Assembly (NCBI GenBank): GCA_031216915.1
Contig: CM062297.1
Location: 367,115,704-367,179,703, forward strand
Direction: 5' to 3'
Origin: Pictodentalium vernedei
Taxonomy: Eukaryota > Mollusca > Scaphopoda > Dentaliida > Dentaliidae
DNA: 64,000 bases
Shown piece after piece: positions 21,409 to 31,710 of this stretch. The translations under genes and the position numbers were made by a program. The notes beneath the pieces were generated by a model. That model was not told the origin of the DNA, ran no database searches, and saw only the letters and a list, made by a program, of their open reading frames with translations. Numbering within the stretch: position 1 is the first letter of the stretch; each line of letters begins with the position of its first letter.

Positions 21409-22265
21409 ATGGCCACTGCATATGCATACCATATAGTTAACCCAACTTCAGAAGATTTTCTTCCGGAGCAATTAGAGTACTGGACACAGAGATTTCGTAT
21501 CCCTGTACCCATGATCTTTCACAACGGAGCTTCCGCTTTTCAGCATAAAATCCGTGTGTGGGATGTGGTACAGTTAAACGAAGTCACCGGTCACTTAGAA
21601 TTGATTCGAACTCAAGTCTTGTACCGGTATTGTCTCCATACAACGGAAGTAGGATGCGAACTGGTGATGCCTCACATAGTGGTAATCGAACATGACACTC
21701 GATTAGCGACCCCTCTGGAGGCAGCACGATCAAGCCGTACAAGTATCATTCATTATTGGAATGACCAATGGTGGGACGGAACATATTATGATCAGCGAAT
21801 TCCTTATGAATCAGAGAATGGGATCGATACATTCATCACATCTACTCCGGTCCATCCACTAGTGAATATAGTCAAATCTCCATACCTGATTTACCCCGCG
21901 AATATCGGATGATAATTGGTGAAACATTCCATCATGTGCAGGTGGAACATACCTATGAATGGGAAAGTGCACAATATAGTTATCAAGTCTTGCAATCCTC
22001 GCTTCAATTGTATGCAAGCCTTAGAATCTTTCAAGCCAGACAAAATTTAGTTGATGGAGATGGGAGACAATGCGCGATATGCTTGTTGGACATCGTTGGA
22101 CCTCGTGCAGCATATCATTGTCCTCAATGTACTCAGATAGTGCATCTCTACTGTGGGTTAACTTGGATGCAGTAAAAACAAAGTTGTCCTCTGTGTCGTT
22201 TTGACCTTCTATGGGGAACCCCTTTGAAGAAGCATAGCTTCAATTATACGGCCTTCTATTATCAG
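21409..22265 (+). pseudogene. RING-type (C4HC3) accessory gene 2 of the LTR element
   Basis: ATG 21,409 (MATAYAYHIVNPTSEDFLPE). The N-terminal domain has LNEVTGHLELIRTQVLYRY and IHYWNDQWWDGTYYD, matching the counterpart blocks of gene 1. The C-terminal finger reads CAICLLDIVGP, then YHCPQCTQIVHLYC, then a final C-x2-C block near 22,180, so it has the same C4HC3 order. Tandem duplication of one accessory gene followed by divergence is the simplest reading. A ubiquitin-ligase role is inferred from the finger only. Broken fossil. Confidence 0.75.
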
Positions 22266-22670
22266 TTTTTCCCACCAATAGAATAATGATGTAGGAAACT
22301 TAGAAATATAGTTCAATCTTATTTTTGTTTAGGTTCCTTGAGAATGTAATTCCTTAAGAGAAAAAGGTGATTCCTGTTGTCTGGAAGTGTTCCGCTAGTA
22401 TCCACCGTTTAACCGTTAATAAGATAGAATCCATGTAGTGCATTTCTTATCTCTTAACCTGGTAATGTCTGATCCTGGTTACGGATTTCCGTCACGATGT
22501 TCTGACCATGATGCTATACATCTTGGATAGCATCCTGGTCACCACATGTGATTGGTCATCCTGGTTCCATGGTCAGGTCATCCGGGTCACTTTCATAAAT
22601 TCTGGAGTTCATCTGATCCAGACTCGAGCTCCGATAAATTTGCCGGACCTCGCGTCTTGGTTGGGAGGAT
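22266..22670 (+). other. 3' untranslated stretch and polypurine tract of the LTR element
   Basis: No gene. It ends with the purine-rich TTGGTTGGGAGGAT immediately before the 3' LTR at 22,671, the expected polypurine tract for plus-strand priming. Earlier, the string 'cctggtnac/ccatgatg' repeats loosely between 22,455 and 22,580. Confidence 0.6.
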
Positions 22671-23867
22671 TGTAACGAAATGCCCTCCACGGAGCGCATC
22701 AGATTAACCTCCATGGAGCGCGTCAGACTTATATTATTGCACTTGGGAGTCTCGGTTCCCAAAGTGTTAATCAGAGTGGCCAAGTCCTACTTGGAAATAA
22801 TTCTCTGTTGAATAAACTTTAATAAGTATAAACGCTGTTTTCAGGCACAAGTTATGTAATTTTATTCATATTCCTAGTATATTTGCATTGCATAACATCA
22901 GTGCAACTGCCCTAAAAGTACTCTGCACACTTGCTACAGAAGTGGAGCACGAGACATGAAATCAGACAATAGTCTGACCTATAGTAACCTTACTAAGGTG
23001 TTTTCGACAGAATTTGATATTATGATTGGCATATTAGCTAGTATAAGCCTAACCTATGATAACCCCATCAGAATGCTTTTGACAGATTTTAGCATTGTAA
23101 ACTGACCCGGCCTAACCTTAACACACCCAGTATCACTTTCAGCTCTGGGAATTGTGCAAGATAGCACGTTCAATGGGCGTTACTAACGGTGGTGAAATTG
23201 TACACCTACTAAATGCCAGTGTCCTTTTAAATGCGAGAACGCATACTATTAGCACAGGATACCCACAGGATGCCCTACTATCCCGGAATGGAAGTAAGGG
23301 GTTAAGAAATACCTCTCCGCCATCTTGGGGTATAAGTGGTGTTCTGTGGTGTTTTATGACGTCCATTGAAACAAGATCTGCACGAATCAAACTGTATATA
23401 AACCAACGGAATCACCCGACTAGGCACTTCTCTCTTGGTCTTCCGTCGTGTAAGAAGTCACTCTCCTATTTTCGTGGAAGAACGCCGCCGAACGTTGCCA
23501 GGCCAGACAACAGTTCCAGATACAGGACGCGATGAGAGCGATGCGATAGTTTCGACTTAGTCTCATTTTGTATCTGATATATTTTATAAATTTACCAGAG
23601 AGAATATTTCTTGACAGTTTAACTTGTAGGAATTTTATTTAGGAATTTGAGAATAAAACGTAGAAAACTGTAAGTAACTTTTATGTGTTTTGAATTCACC
23701 CTTTCGCTGCGGCTGCAGTATCAAGAATTGTTGCAGACTCCACAGAAACTGGTTGCCTCCTAGACTGAACATTTGAATTGTCTTGTGGCCACTTGCCACG
23801 ATTGAAGTCCTAACCCAAATCCACTAGACTATCATTTTTCCGGGGTACTTAACCCTGCTATGCCACA
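22671..23867 (+). repeat. 3' LTR of the large Gypsy-type element
   Basis: 1,197-bp partner of the 5' LTR. It starts TGTAACGAAATGCCC and ends TATGCCACA, followed by the target duplication GTAG. It contains a TATA-like GTATATAAA at about 23,394-23,402 and AATAAA near 23,652, so promoter and polyadenylation elements of an LTR are recognisable. Confidence 0.95.
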
Positions 23868-23871
23868 GTAG

Positions 23872-24835
23872 CCTCCCCCCGAATCCCCACCAATGGGGGG
23901 CGACGTAGGCTTGAGGTGGGGTGGGTTTGACCCTCCCACTGGTGGGTGCTTGGGACCCCCTCCATCTCCAAACCCACACCAATAGGAGGGCCATATCTAC
24001 CCCCACCCCTCAGGTCTACGGCCTTCGGATATGCCTATGCAAATATCAACCTGGTACCGCTAAAAAATATTATGCCCCCACCCACTCAATAGGATATTCT
24101 AGCTACATCCCAGCTTGGCATCATGGTTGAAGTCGACATATAAATAAAAAGGCATCACAAGTAACTTCTTGGCATGACTAGAAACCAGGGGTTATGGAAA
24201 CCGGGTCTTTAATGGACTGTACACGTAATGAAGGCTCAAGTCCATATAATATTAACACATCAAATTATATCTGGTTGTGATTAATAGTTAAAAATGAATC
24301 AGTTGAAGAAAACATAGACAAATTAAAAAAATAAAAACATCATACATTTTGACTGTACGATGATATCTGGCCGAATGCGCTGGTTACTTCAGCAAAATCT
24401 CGGACGTCATAACGTCCAGTTCACGGGCCATGGGGCAAAAAAGTTAATATTTTCTGGTATCATTTCTGTCAGTGGTGATGGCATCCAAGATTTGAGCGAA
24501 TGTCTGATTTTATGATTATCTGTGAGATCTGATTTGTTGCAACGCATAATAAGCACAAGCGAAGTTCCAGCCAATAGACCTCTGGGTTGATCCCATATGT
24601 ACAGAATTTGAAAGTGATATCAGCTGACCAGTATTCTCTGACCAAACACACATGTAATGGAAATGGTGTCTTTCAAGAGAAAACACAACACTTTTGGAAC
24701 TTTTTTGCATGTAATATTGCAGCAAGGTTCGCAGAATCTTGTATTTTTAATTACTAGCTTTGTTCTTGGACATATGAAGCAAATCGAGTCATGAGTTATT
24801 AATTATTATTATTGTTATACATGATTTATTAAATA
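23872..24835. other. No gene; C/G-rich patch then AT-rich DNA
   Basis: 23,872-24,020 is unusually rich in C and G with short repeats of 'cccac' and 'ggtggg'. The remainder is ordinary AT-rich sequence without recognisable frames, RNA genes or repeats. Confidence 0.5.
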
Positions 24836-25290
24836 TTATTTTAATATCAGTTCTAGTACGAACGAGGTACATGCACGAGACTTCCAGGTACCATTCACAC
24901 TGCCAACAAGATTTATTAGTACAACATAGCTTTACCAAGCTGTAGGTATTTTGGTGCCTAAAGTTAGTGATGACTTGGTGAGTCGACGATGGCTGAACTG
25001 GTCAGTAGCCGGGTTTCCAAATGACTAGATCATGAACACAGTTACTTCTTATGATGTGTAGTCAACAGGTACATGTAGGCTGGCCTTCCCGAAAGGGCAT
25101 CAATGTGATCTAAATCTATCACAAAAAGCATGTGTTTTTTATGAATTTCATCTTCTGTGCACCACAACTTTCATCTTCGTGTATAATATGTGTATATTTA
25201 TTTGACCTTTATGGAATTTCAGATTTGTGATTTCCGTAATAAATTCGTTCAACATGCTGTTCTTACATAGCACCTATATTAGTTTAGGCT
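24836..25290 (+). repeat. Diverged dispersed repeat, copy 2
   Basis: Shares 'atcagttctagtacgaac', 'agacttccaggtacca', 'tcatcttcgtgtataat' and 'cttacatagcacctat' with 6,955-7,200 in the same order, with about 200 additional bases in the middle. Family unknown. Confidence 0.5.
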
Positions 25291-26120
25291 TAGTGCCAGG
25301 TGTGAAATCATGAAGGATCATTTTCTGTGTATTATTTTCCACTCGGACGTTTTTCTACCAGTTATCTGCCTGTGCACAATATTATCGGCGAGTGAGAAAA
25401 CCTGTCTCTTTCAGTTGCGGGAAGGCAAGGGGCGGGGTGTGTTCCTACCATTTACCAATCATCATTATTACTGAAAACCATGGAAAGAATTTAACAATAT
25501 TTTTGTACAGTTTGCAATTGGAGCACCCCATAATAATGTTTGAAAAAGTTCCCTGGCTGTCGAAAGTGTCATTAAACTCCATCCCCAATAAATAAATAAA
25601 TAAATGTTTGAAGGCTTGAATTATTACAGAAACTGAAGGAATACCTGTAGTGAAATGAACCAAGAAATATCAAGGTAAAAGCATATGAGTCACTTCTAGG
25701 GATTTCAGGCCTGAATGTACGGGGTTGAAATGTTTCAGGAAAAGTGGGAGATGTGGCAGTGGGCAACGAGTACCCCCAGCTCCTCATTCAGGGATCGTTG
25801 TGGGTTTTTGCAGTGTTCGAATATGTGACCCTTTCTCAGTGGAATTTTGGCATTATTTTTCCCAATTCAATTCAAACCAAAAATTTCCCAACTTCTGTTC
25901 TCATTCAAATAAAAAATTAATTTTTTTGACTCTTGACTTTCATCACTTTTTTGACTGCAACAAAACATGCAGGTACCTCAACACGCAGTTTTTTGATACA
26001 TTGCAAGTTACATGTTGACCTCAAAAACCTTGTCAGTTGTTTCTTGGAAAGCCTTGGCTTGCCTAGACACAATTGCTAAGCCACAGAATGTTGACTATCC
26101 AAGTGTAGCAAATACAACAA
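25291..26120. other. No gene recognised
   Basis: AT-rich DNA with one short (AAAT)n run near 25,590-25,605. No convincing frames or repeats. Confidence 0.4.
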
Positions 26121-26401
26121 TATATACTCTCCCAAAAAGAAAGTGTGCATGCTAAAAAATAACACTAAAAAAAGATATATATCATTTTCATTCATGGAAA
26201 TTTTATTCAATCACAGATGAATCAATTTGTGATCAACATGAGAAATTTCATTATGCTACAATAAATACTCTTGGTGCCATGCAGAGTCAAAGACACTAAG
26301 GGTCAAGCACAAAAGTCACACACTCAATATCTGGTATGTCCTCTGTCTGCATCGACTACTGCTGTGCATCTACGCCTCATGGAAGCGAACAAGTTAGCAT
26401 G

Positions 26402-26563
26402 GAAGTGGTTTAGGGTAGGGTTAGGTTAGGGTTAGGTAGGGTTAGGGTTAGGGTTAGGTTAGGTAGGGTTAGGCTTAGGTTAGGGTTCGGTTAGGTTAGA
26501 GTTAGGGTTAGCTTAGGGTTAGGGTTAGGTTAGGCTAACCCTAACCCTAACCCTACTCTACAC
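26402..26563. repeat. Interstitial telomere-type repeats (TTAGGG/TTAGG variants)
   Basis: About 130 bp of TAGGG, TTAGGG and TTAGG units on the + strand, mixed with variants such as TTAGGC and TTCGGG. It is followed by a short block in the opposite orientation (CTAACCCTAACCCTAACCCT, about 26,536-26,555). Animal telomeres are TTAGGG. Location exactly where the transposase centre is missing points to insertion or repair at a break. Confidence 0.9.
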
Positions 26564-26953
26564 CACTGCAGTCGAGCACGACGATGACATAACGTCAAAA
26601 TCGGACGAATTACAGGTCTTCGAGGACGTAAGCCGTATTCTCTCAGCCGGTTGATTACTGTTTGAGGATGTATCCATCTCAGGTCAGGGATGTTCCTGGC
26701 TGTCGTCGTTGCCGTTTGTTGCCGGTTCTGGAGATGGACGACACGGATATACCGATCTTGTGCAGGGGTGGTAACTCTGGGTCTCCCAGAGCGGGGTCGG
26801 TCTCGAAACGTCATCATGTTGTGCATGTCGATGGACTAGCCTGTCTACAGTCTTATGGTGGGAGTTCAAATGCTGGGCAACCTCTCTGTGTGTTCTGCCA
26901 GCTCTAACCATACCCAGGGCAAGGAGACGTTGATTCATTGTCAATCTTGGCAT
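26530..26953 (-). pseudogene. Tc1-like transposase, N-terminal part
   Basis: Starts MPRLTMNQRLLALGMVRAGR at 26,953, the first helix-turn-helix, and continues in the same strand with THREVAQHLNSHHKTVDRLV. A second frame carries DRPRSGRPRVTTPAQDRYIR (the GRPR AT-hook-like linker) and the second helix-turn-helix HPQTVINRLREYGLRPRRP. A frameshift therefore separates the two halves. The catalytic DDE domain is absent. A C-terminal relic reading SMRRRCTAVVDADRGHTRY, then stop, lies on the same strand at about 26,298-26,375, left of the telomeric repeats. Confidence 0.85.
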
Positions 26954-27266
26954 GCTAATGTGGAGTCGTTTTAACAGCAGCGCAAGTTTGAATGTGAAAG
27001 ATAGGAAGGCCTTACTTTAGTGTTTAAATACCCAAGGATTCACACTGCTGCATGAATTTTCAGACTCCCCACGTGCAAAACATGCCTTTTCACAAACGTG
27101 CAGCACGTCATTTAACGTTAATGCAATTTTAACGGGAAAAGCTGGGGTTTTTTGTTCAATATAACTTATTCATGAACAGGTTAACACTCTTTACACCTAC
27201 AAAATTATTTTTTTGGAGTTTGATCAATTTCTACAATGCACACTTTCTTTTTTGGGCGAGTATATA

Positions 27267-28130
27267 ATAGAGATTACAAAACTGATCAATATTTCATGTG
27301 ACTGTTTGTTGTAAAACTTACATTACTTTGTGAAAATGGTCTCATTTCGGATTGGCGACGAATTTCAGGGGTAATCCATCGTCAGTTGTTCTTGGTTTTA
27401 GCCTCAGTGTGTGGGATGTTTTTAATGGCACTTTCTTGCAACACGATGACTGTTCACTGGATTTGGTGCAATTTGACGCGACTTGACCGGATTTAACGTG
27501 ACCTGACAATATAAGATAAATGAGCTCCAACTTGCATGATATCAATCCTACTCCAGAATAGCCTCCCATATACAGAACGCGGAGAGATTACTGTCACGAA
27601 ATAACCAGGAGGTCCATTGGCTGGAGCATTGTTGGTGTTTTCTGTCTTTCTGTCCATATGTACAGAATTTGAAAGTAATTCTTTGGGTGACAAATCCACT
27701 ACACGGGTGATTTAGTTAGAATCCACTCTCCGAGTACTATATTTATTATATAGCTTATGTATCACGTACTATACATCTACATGTGGTAGTTTCTGTATTA
27801 ATGTTCTCAGCTCAATATGAAGGTAACATTTCTTATTCTTTGTATGATTCTTCTTCCAAACAAATTCTCAAGTGGACACTTCATGACAGGAATTTTCTCA
27901 GCTGTATGGACCCTGGACCCTTTCCCAAAGAGGGAAGAATAACCCATGTCAATGCTATGCTAATGGTTTCTGGTGAGTGGCGGTCTTGTTCATGTCGTTG
28001 AAAATTCTCTTTTGGCAAAACATCCATAGCCTTTTCTGGAGAGAAATCAAAAGTTGTGGGTAGCGTATGCACGATTATGTATCTATATTTGAAGGCCAAG
28101 TACACGGAGGTACTAATATATTCAAACAAC
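27267..28130. other. No gene recognised
   Basis: AT-rich DNA. Short repeated strings such as 'ttgaccggattta/acgcgacttgac' at 27,470-27,500 and 'tgtacagaatttgaaagt' (27,660, also at 24,600) suggest old repeats but no identifiable family. Frames at 27,342-27,699 (-) and 27,783-28,001 (+) lack any recognisable domain. Confidence 0.4.
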
Positions 28131-28139
28131 ACAACACTC

Positions 28140-28400
28140 TCTACTCCCTTGGCATACAGTACGGCCACAGGTGGGCAATATTTCCACAAATGCAATAATA
28201 TTAGATTCCAACATCAATTACATGAATAATCATCAAACTTTTAATCAATGAAGCAATGGGTACAACCCGGTGCTTCTTTAATTACAATTTTACTGAAGAT
28301 GATTATAATTACCTGGTAAATATATACGTGGACATCACTGTCCACCCATGGATTCCGACCAGTTCAAGGCGACTGTTCTGTAATACTCAAAAGGCCCAAT
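28140..28400 (+). repeat. Dispersed repeat with GAAGCACCGGGT palindrome, copy 1
   Basis: 'gggcaatatttccacaaatgc', 'aatattagattccaa', 'gaagcaatgggtacaacccggtgcttc' and 'acctggtaaa' recur in the same order at 28,800-29,045, and the second half recurs at 30,386-30,545. The central GAAGCACC..GGTGCTTC is a short palindrome. Family unknown; it may be a short non-autonomous element. Confidence 0.65.
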
Positions 28401-28799
28401 AGTCTGAAGACCCAGTATTCTGCGGCACCTATATTCCAAAGGCCCCAGTACATTATCTTCTGTATAATTGTCATCTACTTTTATGTATCCTGTGTTGACA
28501 TATTCTGTGATTTCACCTTCTTGTGTGTGTATTTCACTGTTAGTTTTATAATCATGTACGGGTGTCTTTAGGCCTACATTGAAACCAGATGATAAATATG
28601 AATATAACAATATTTCCTAATATGGATGATTCAAACCGACCCCGACTGTACCCGTCTGCGAACAGTGGCTGCATCAAGACGGTCACCATAATTGTCTGTG
28701 TTCCATCACTTAATTCAGCACAATCCAAGTAAATGAATAATCATAAATTAAAAACGTTTTGGTGAGAATTGTTTGTTGGATCTCATTACATCCAGTACA

Positions 28800-29045
28800 G
28801 TACGGCGGCCGTGGACTGGTCACTTTCCATGGGTGGGTAATATTTCTTTTGACGCAAGAATATTAGATTCCAAGCACTAATTATAGGAATAATAATCAAA
28901 AATTTGATTAACGAAGCACCAGATACAACTCGGTGCTTCATTAATTAAAATTTTGCTGCTGCCTATTTGTATTACATGTACCTGGTAAACGCATGCATTA
29001 CTGCCTACGCGTGGATAATGACCAGTCCCCGGCGACTGTACTATA
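28800..29045 (+). repeat. Dispersed repeat with GAAGCACCGGGT palindrome, copy 2
   Basis: Matches 28,140-28,400, from 'gggtgggtaatatttcttttg' to 'gaccagtccccggcgactgtac'. The central palindrome reads gaagcaccagatacaactcg, then gtgcttc. Confidence 0.65.
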
Positions 29046-29283
29046 TAGTGAAATCCTCTTACTTGAATAGCCACTTTGCCAGTGAATATTATTCATTTAA
29101 CAGGAGTATTCAATTAATAGGGACTTGGTCACTTCTCTGTATTCTGGAGATAACTAAGCATTTATTATATTACATCTGTCAAAGAAGGTATAATAGCGAG
29201 ATTACCTGCTTGTATTGGCCAGATGTACTGATTAAAATAGGTCTACCAACAAGGCGAATTTGGTAACTGATTAATTGGCAGGG

Positions 29284-29661
29284 TGGAGCGCGGTGGCTCA
29301 GTGGTAGACTGTTGGACTTCTATGCTAGAGGTTCCGAGTCCGATACCCGTCCGGGACGACCTGCATTGTAGCCATGGGCAAAGAACTTTACCCCGGTTGC
29401 CCACATGGGGGTGGGGCACAATGACGCCGTGTGCTAAGGCGTATTGCACGTCGATGGTGCACATGTCTTCAACAGGTGTAACCCTGCTTGAGTGGAGCTT
29501 GAACAGAGTTAGAATGTTGAAGAGCTGACAGTTGCTCGTCGATGTTCGGTGGTTCTGTCTGGATACTCCGGCTTCCTCCACCTGTAAAACTGTCGCGGTC
29601 ATGATTATCCATTGTGCGTAAGTATGTGACCTTAAACACCAATAAATAAATAAATATAAAT
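29284..29661 (+). mobile_element. tRNA-derived SINE, full length, with target-site duplication
   Basis: It begins with a tRNA-like head (GGAGCGCGGTGGCTCAGTGG, an RNA polymerase III A box; B-box-like GGTTCCGAGTCC about 45 bases on). The core includes 'actccggcttcctccacc', and the tail is AATAAATAAATAAATA. AATTGGCAGGG (29,273-29,283) and AATTGTCAGGG (29,662-29,672) are an 11-bp target duplication with one mismatch. Transcribed by Pol III and copied by a partner LINE. The core resembles the Meta/V-type SINE domain known in bivalves and other invertebrates. The plus and minus strand frames here are not genes. Confidence 0.9.
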
Positions 29662-29920
29662 AATTGTCAGGGTACATGTAATTTCTGGACGCAATGCAAG
29701 AATTTCGTATCATGTAGAAGGAGTTTACTGTATAAACAATATGCAATTAGCATGTCAGATTTGTAATGAAGGCATGATAAATAGTTTTGTGTTGGGAAGT
29801 TACATTCAGTTTACAGAGTTATTCATACAATTACAAAATGCAGAGATATGTTCATTCAAAAATGTATTTATTGTTAATGTGACCCAAACGGTTTAATAAA
29901 TTCTCATCATTCCATTTCAG

Positions 29921-30026
29921 TGGGATGGAATGCTTCAAATACAGTAGGATAATTTATAATATGAGTGATGCAGAAGTGAGAAATAACATCGGAACAGTGC
30001 GTGGCAAGCGCCTTAGACGTCGAGAG
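29921..30026 (+). CDS. Candidate internal exon of an unknown host gene (exon a)
   Basis: Acceptor CATTCCATTTCAG ends at 29,920 and donor GAG|GTAGGT follows at 30,027. One frame is open throughout after a single leading base: GMECFKYSRIIYNMSDAEVR, then NNIGTVRGKRLRRRE. The exon ends on a codon boundary. The charged, helical character matches that of the later candidate exons, and its phase allows direct joining to the exon at 37,317. An internal ATG could also serve as a start. Confidence 0.5.
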
Positions 30027-30095
30027 GTAGGTTATGTAATGTATCCATTGTACAGGAAGCTGAGATAATGACTCTATACAAAAGCCTGTAACTTT

Positions 30096-30391
30096 TATAT
30101 TATTTATTTATCTATTTATTGGTGTTTAAGGTCACATACTTATCACAATGGCTAATCGTGACCGTGACAGTTTTATGGGTAGAGGAAGCCAGAGTATCCG
30201 GAGAGAACCATCGAGCAGCAACGAGTAACTGTCAGCTCCTCAACATTCTAACTCTGTTCAAGCTCTGCTCAAGCAGGGTTACAGCGGTTGAAGACGTGCC
30301 CCATCGGCGTGCAATACGCCTTAGTACACGACGACATCGTGCCCCCATGTAGCCAACCGGGTTAAAGTGCCTTTCCCAAGGACACAACGCG
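30096..30391 (-). mobile_element. SINE copy, 5' truncated
   Basis: Same family and orientation as 36,796-37,174. The TTATTTATTTATCTATTT tail is on the left, and the core has 'ggtttaaggtcacatactta'-like sequence. It stops after 'ggacacaacgcgg' where the tRNA-like head should begin, and abuts a copy of the GAAGCACC repeat. No clear target duplication. Confidence 0.85.
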
Positions 30392-30545
30392 GTACAACCC
30401 GGTGCTTCATTAATTAAGAACCGGGTACAGCCCGGTGCTTCATTAATTAACATTTTGCTGATGAAGAGTTTAAATACCTGGTAAACGCATGCATGGACAT
30501 CACTGACCATGCATGGATTATGACCAATCCTCGGCGACTGTACTG
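30386..30545 (+). repeat. Dispersed repeat with GAAGCACCGGGT palindrome, copy 3 (partial, doubled start)
   Basis: The segment 'acccggtgcttcattaatta' occurs twice in tandem, then the rest of the repeat follows as in 28,940-29,040, ending 'tcggcgactgtactgcaaat'. Confidence 0.65.
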
Positions 30546-31325
30546 CAAATTTAACTCAAGGAATCATTGGAGAACTACATTTACTCTCCCAAAAATTGTG
30601 ACAAGGCAAGAACACGTGAACACATTTTGGCGACCAAAAGTAATTAAGCACTCTACGGTCTCTACCAGCTAAGTTACGACTTTCAGCTATCATTCTGTGC
30701 CTGTCATGAATAAGGTATTTGTGATTTCTCTGAGCCTCTAAATCAATTTCAGAGAATCTTTTTTATAGAATTGTTTGATGTAACATTGCATTCGCATATT
30801 ATTTAAATAAAGTTCCTGCCCCTACCTCAAAACCTTCCAGACACCTGCTGTTTTTTTAATGGGATTTGATGGGTATGAGTAGTACAATTTGCCACAGGTC
30901 TGATCGCGTGTTTTGGGAGTATGTTTGACTTTATGAGAGTGTTTGAAAGCTCAAATTTTGTTATCCAGGGTCAAAATGCCAGTTTTTCTACTTACTCTGG
31001 TCCCTATACTTGTTATATATCTTGTTTTGAATTCAATCAGAACCCTTATTTCTACTTATGCTAACTTCAGCCCCACTGCCTATTCTTTCTTAATTTTAGG
31101 GTTACATTATTACTTTTCTGTTGTTCAAAAGTAGTGGACACTTTTGGAGAAAAACCAATTTGTTATAGTGTATTGAGGGGGTTCAATATATTTCACAGGT
31201 GTGGCACTTCTGTTTTCTATCTGGTTTTCAGGGTCTGAGTAGAGGACTAATACAGCAGTGGAGATCTAATAATCTGTGATTGTCTTGGTTAAAGTGAATT
31301 GTTACAGGTGTTCCAACCCTTATGA
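30546..31325. other. No gene recognised
   Basis: AT-rich DNA. The 63-residue hydrophobic frame at 30,943-31,134 has no recognisable features beyond low complexity. Confidence 0.4.
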
Positions 31326-31327
31326 AA

Positions 31328-31710
31328 AAGCACCATGATAATACTATGGCAAATGCACCACTGTATTTTGAGACAAAATGTACCATGGTAAACATATTTT
31401 TTTTTTACCATGGTGATTAATGGTAAACCTACCATGATAAATGTTCCATGCTATTTTGGGACAAAATGTACTATGGTACAGTACCATGGTAAACATTACT
31501 TTTACTATGGTGATTAATGGTAAACCTACCATGGTACATTTCCCATGGTAAAACACCATGGTATAGTACCTCGAAAAACAACCAAGTTATAATACCATGG
31601 AAAATTTAACATGGTATACCATGGTCTGCTTTCCACAGTATACCGTGGTAAACCGTTGTATGTTTACCATGGTATACCATGGTAAATATACTGTGGTATA
31701 CCATGCTACC
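31328..31710. repeat. Cryptic palindromic repeat based on TACCATGGTA, array 1
   Basis: About 380 bp in which ACCATGGT or a near variant (ACCATGATA, ACTATGGTA, ACCGTGGTA) recurs every 10-25 bases more than twenty times, separated by A/T-rich spacers such as 'aaacat', 'aatgt' and 'tata'. The unit is self-complementary. A second array lies at 33,100-33,360. Confidence 0.85.

Larger units (their letters stand above)
7244..23867 (+). mobile_element. Large Gypsy/Metaviridae-type LTR element with env, macro domain and RING accessory genes
   Basis: Direct terminal repeats 7,244-8,209 and 22,671-23,867 begin TGTAACG and end CCACA, and the whole is bounded by the 4-bp target duplication GTAG (7,240-7,243 and 23,868-23,871). 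Order inside: gag, zinc knuckles, macro domain, protease, RT, RNase H, integrase, env, acidic ORF, unknown ORF, two RING-type genes, polypurine tract. RT before integrase, the 4-bp duplication and the HHCC/DDE integrase place it in Gypsy/Metaviridae. At 16.6 kb it is two to three times a usual Gypsy element. Aligned LTR bases differ at roughly 2 percent by eye count, so insertion is fairly recent. It is broken: about ten interruptions over all genes. Confidence 0.93.
26121..27266 (-). mobile_element. Tc1-like DNA transposon, internally deleted, with telomere-type repeats in its middle
   Basis: Terminal inverted repeats: TATATACTCTCCCAAAAAG at the left and its near-perfect reverse complement ending GGGCGAGTATATA at the right, about 30 bp each, at TA targets as in Tc1/mariner. 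Between them lie the N-terminal part of a leftward transposase (start 26,953) and a short C-terminal piece near 26,290-26,400. At about 1.15 kb the element is shorter than a full Tc1 element of roughly 1.5 kb. The missing centre is occupied by TTAGGG-type repeats. Non-autonomous and dead. Confidence 0.85.

Noticed and set aside
26402-26563. A true chromosome end
   Set aside because: Unique sequence and transposon parts continue on both sides and the repeats are variant-rich and change orientation, so it is interstitial.
28335-28610. 91-residue - strand frame
   Set aside because: It lies partly within a dispersed repeat, shows no domain, and corresponding frames in the other copies differ.
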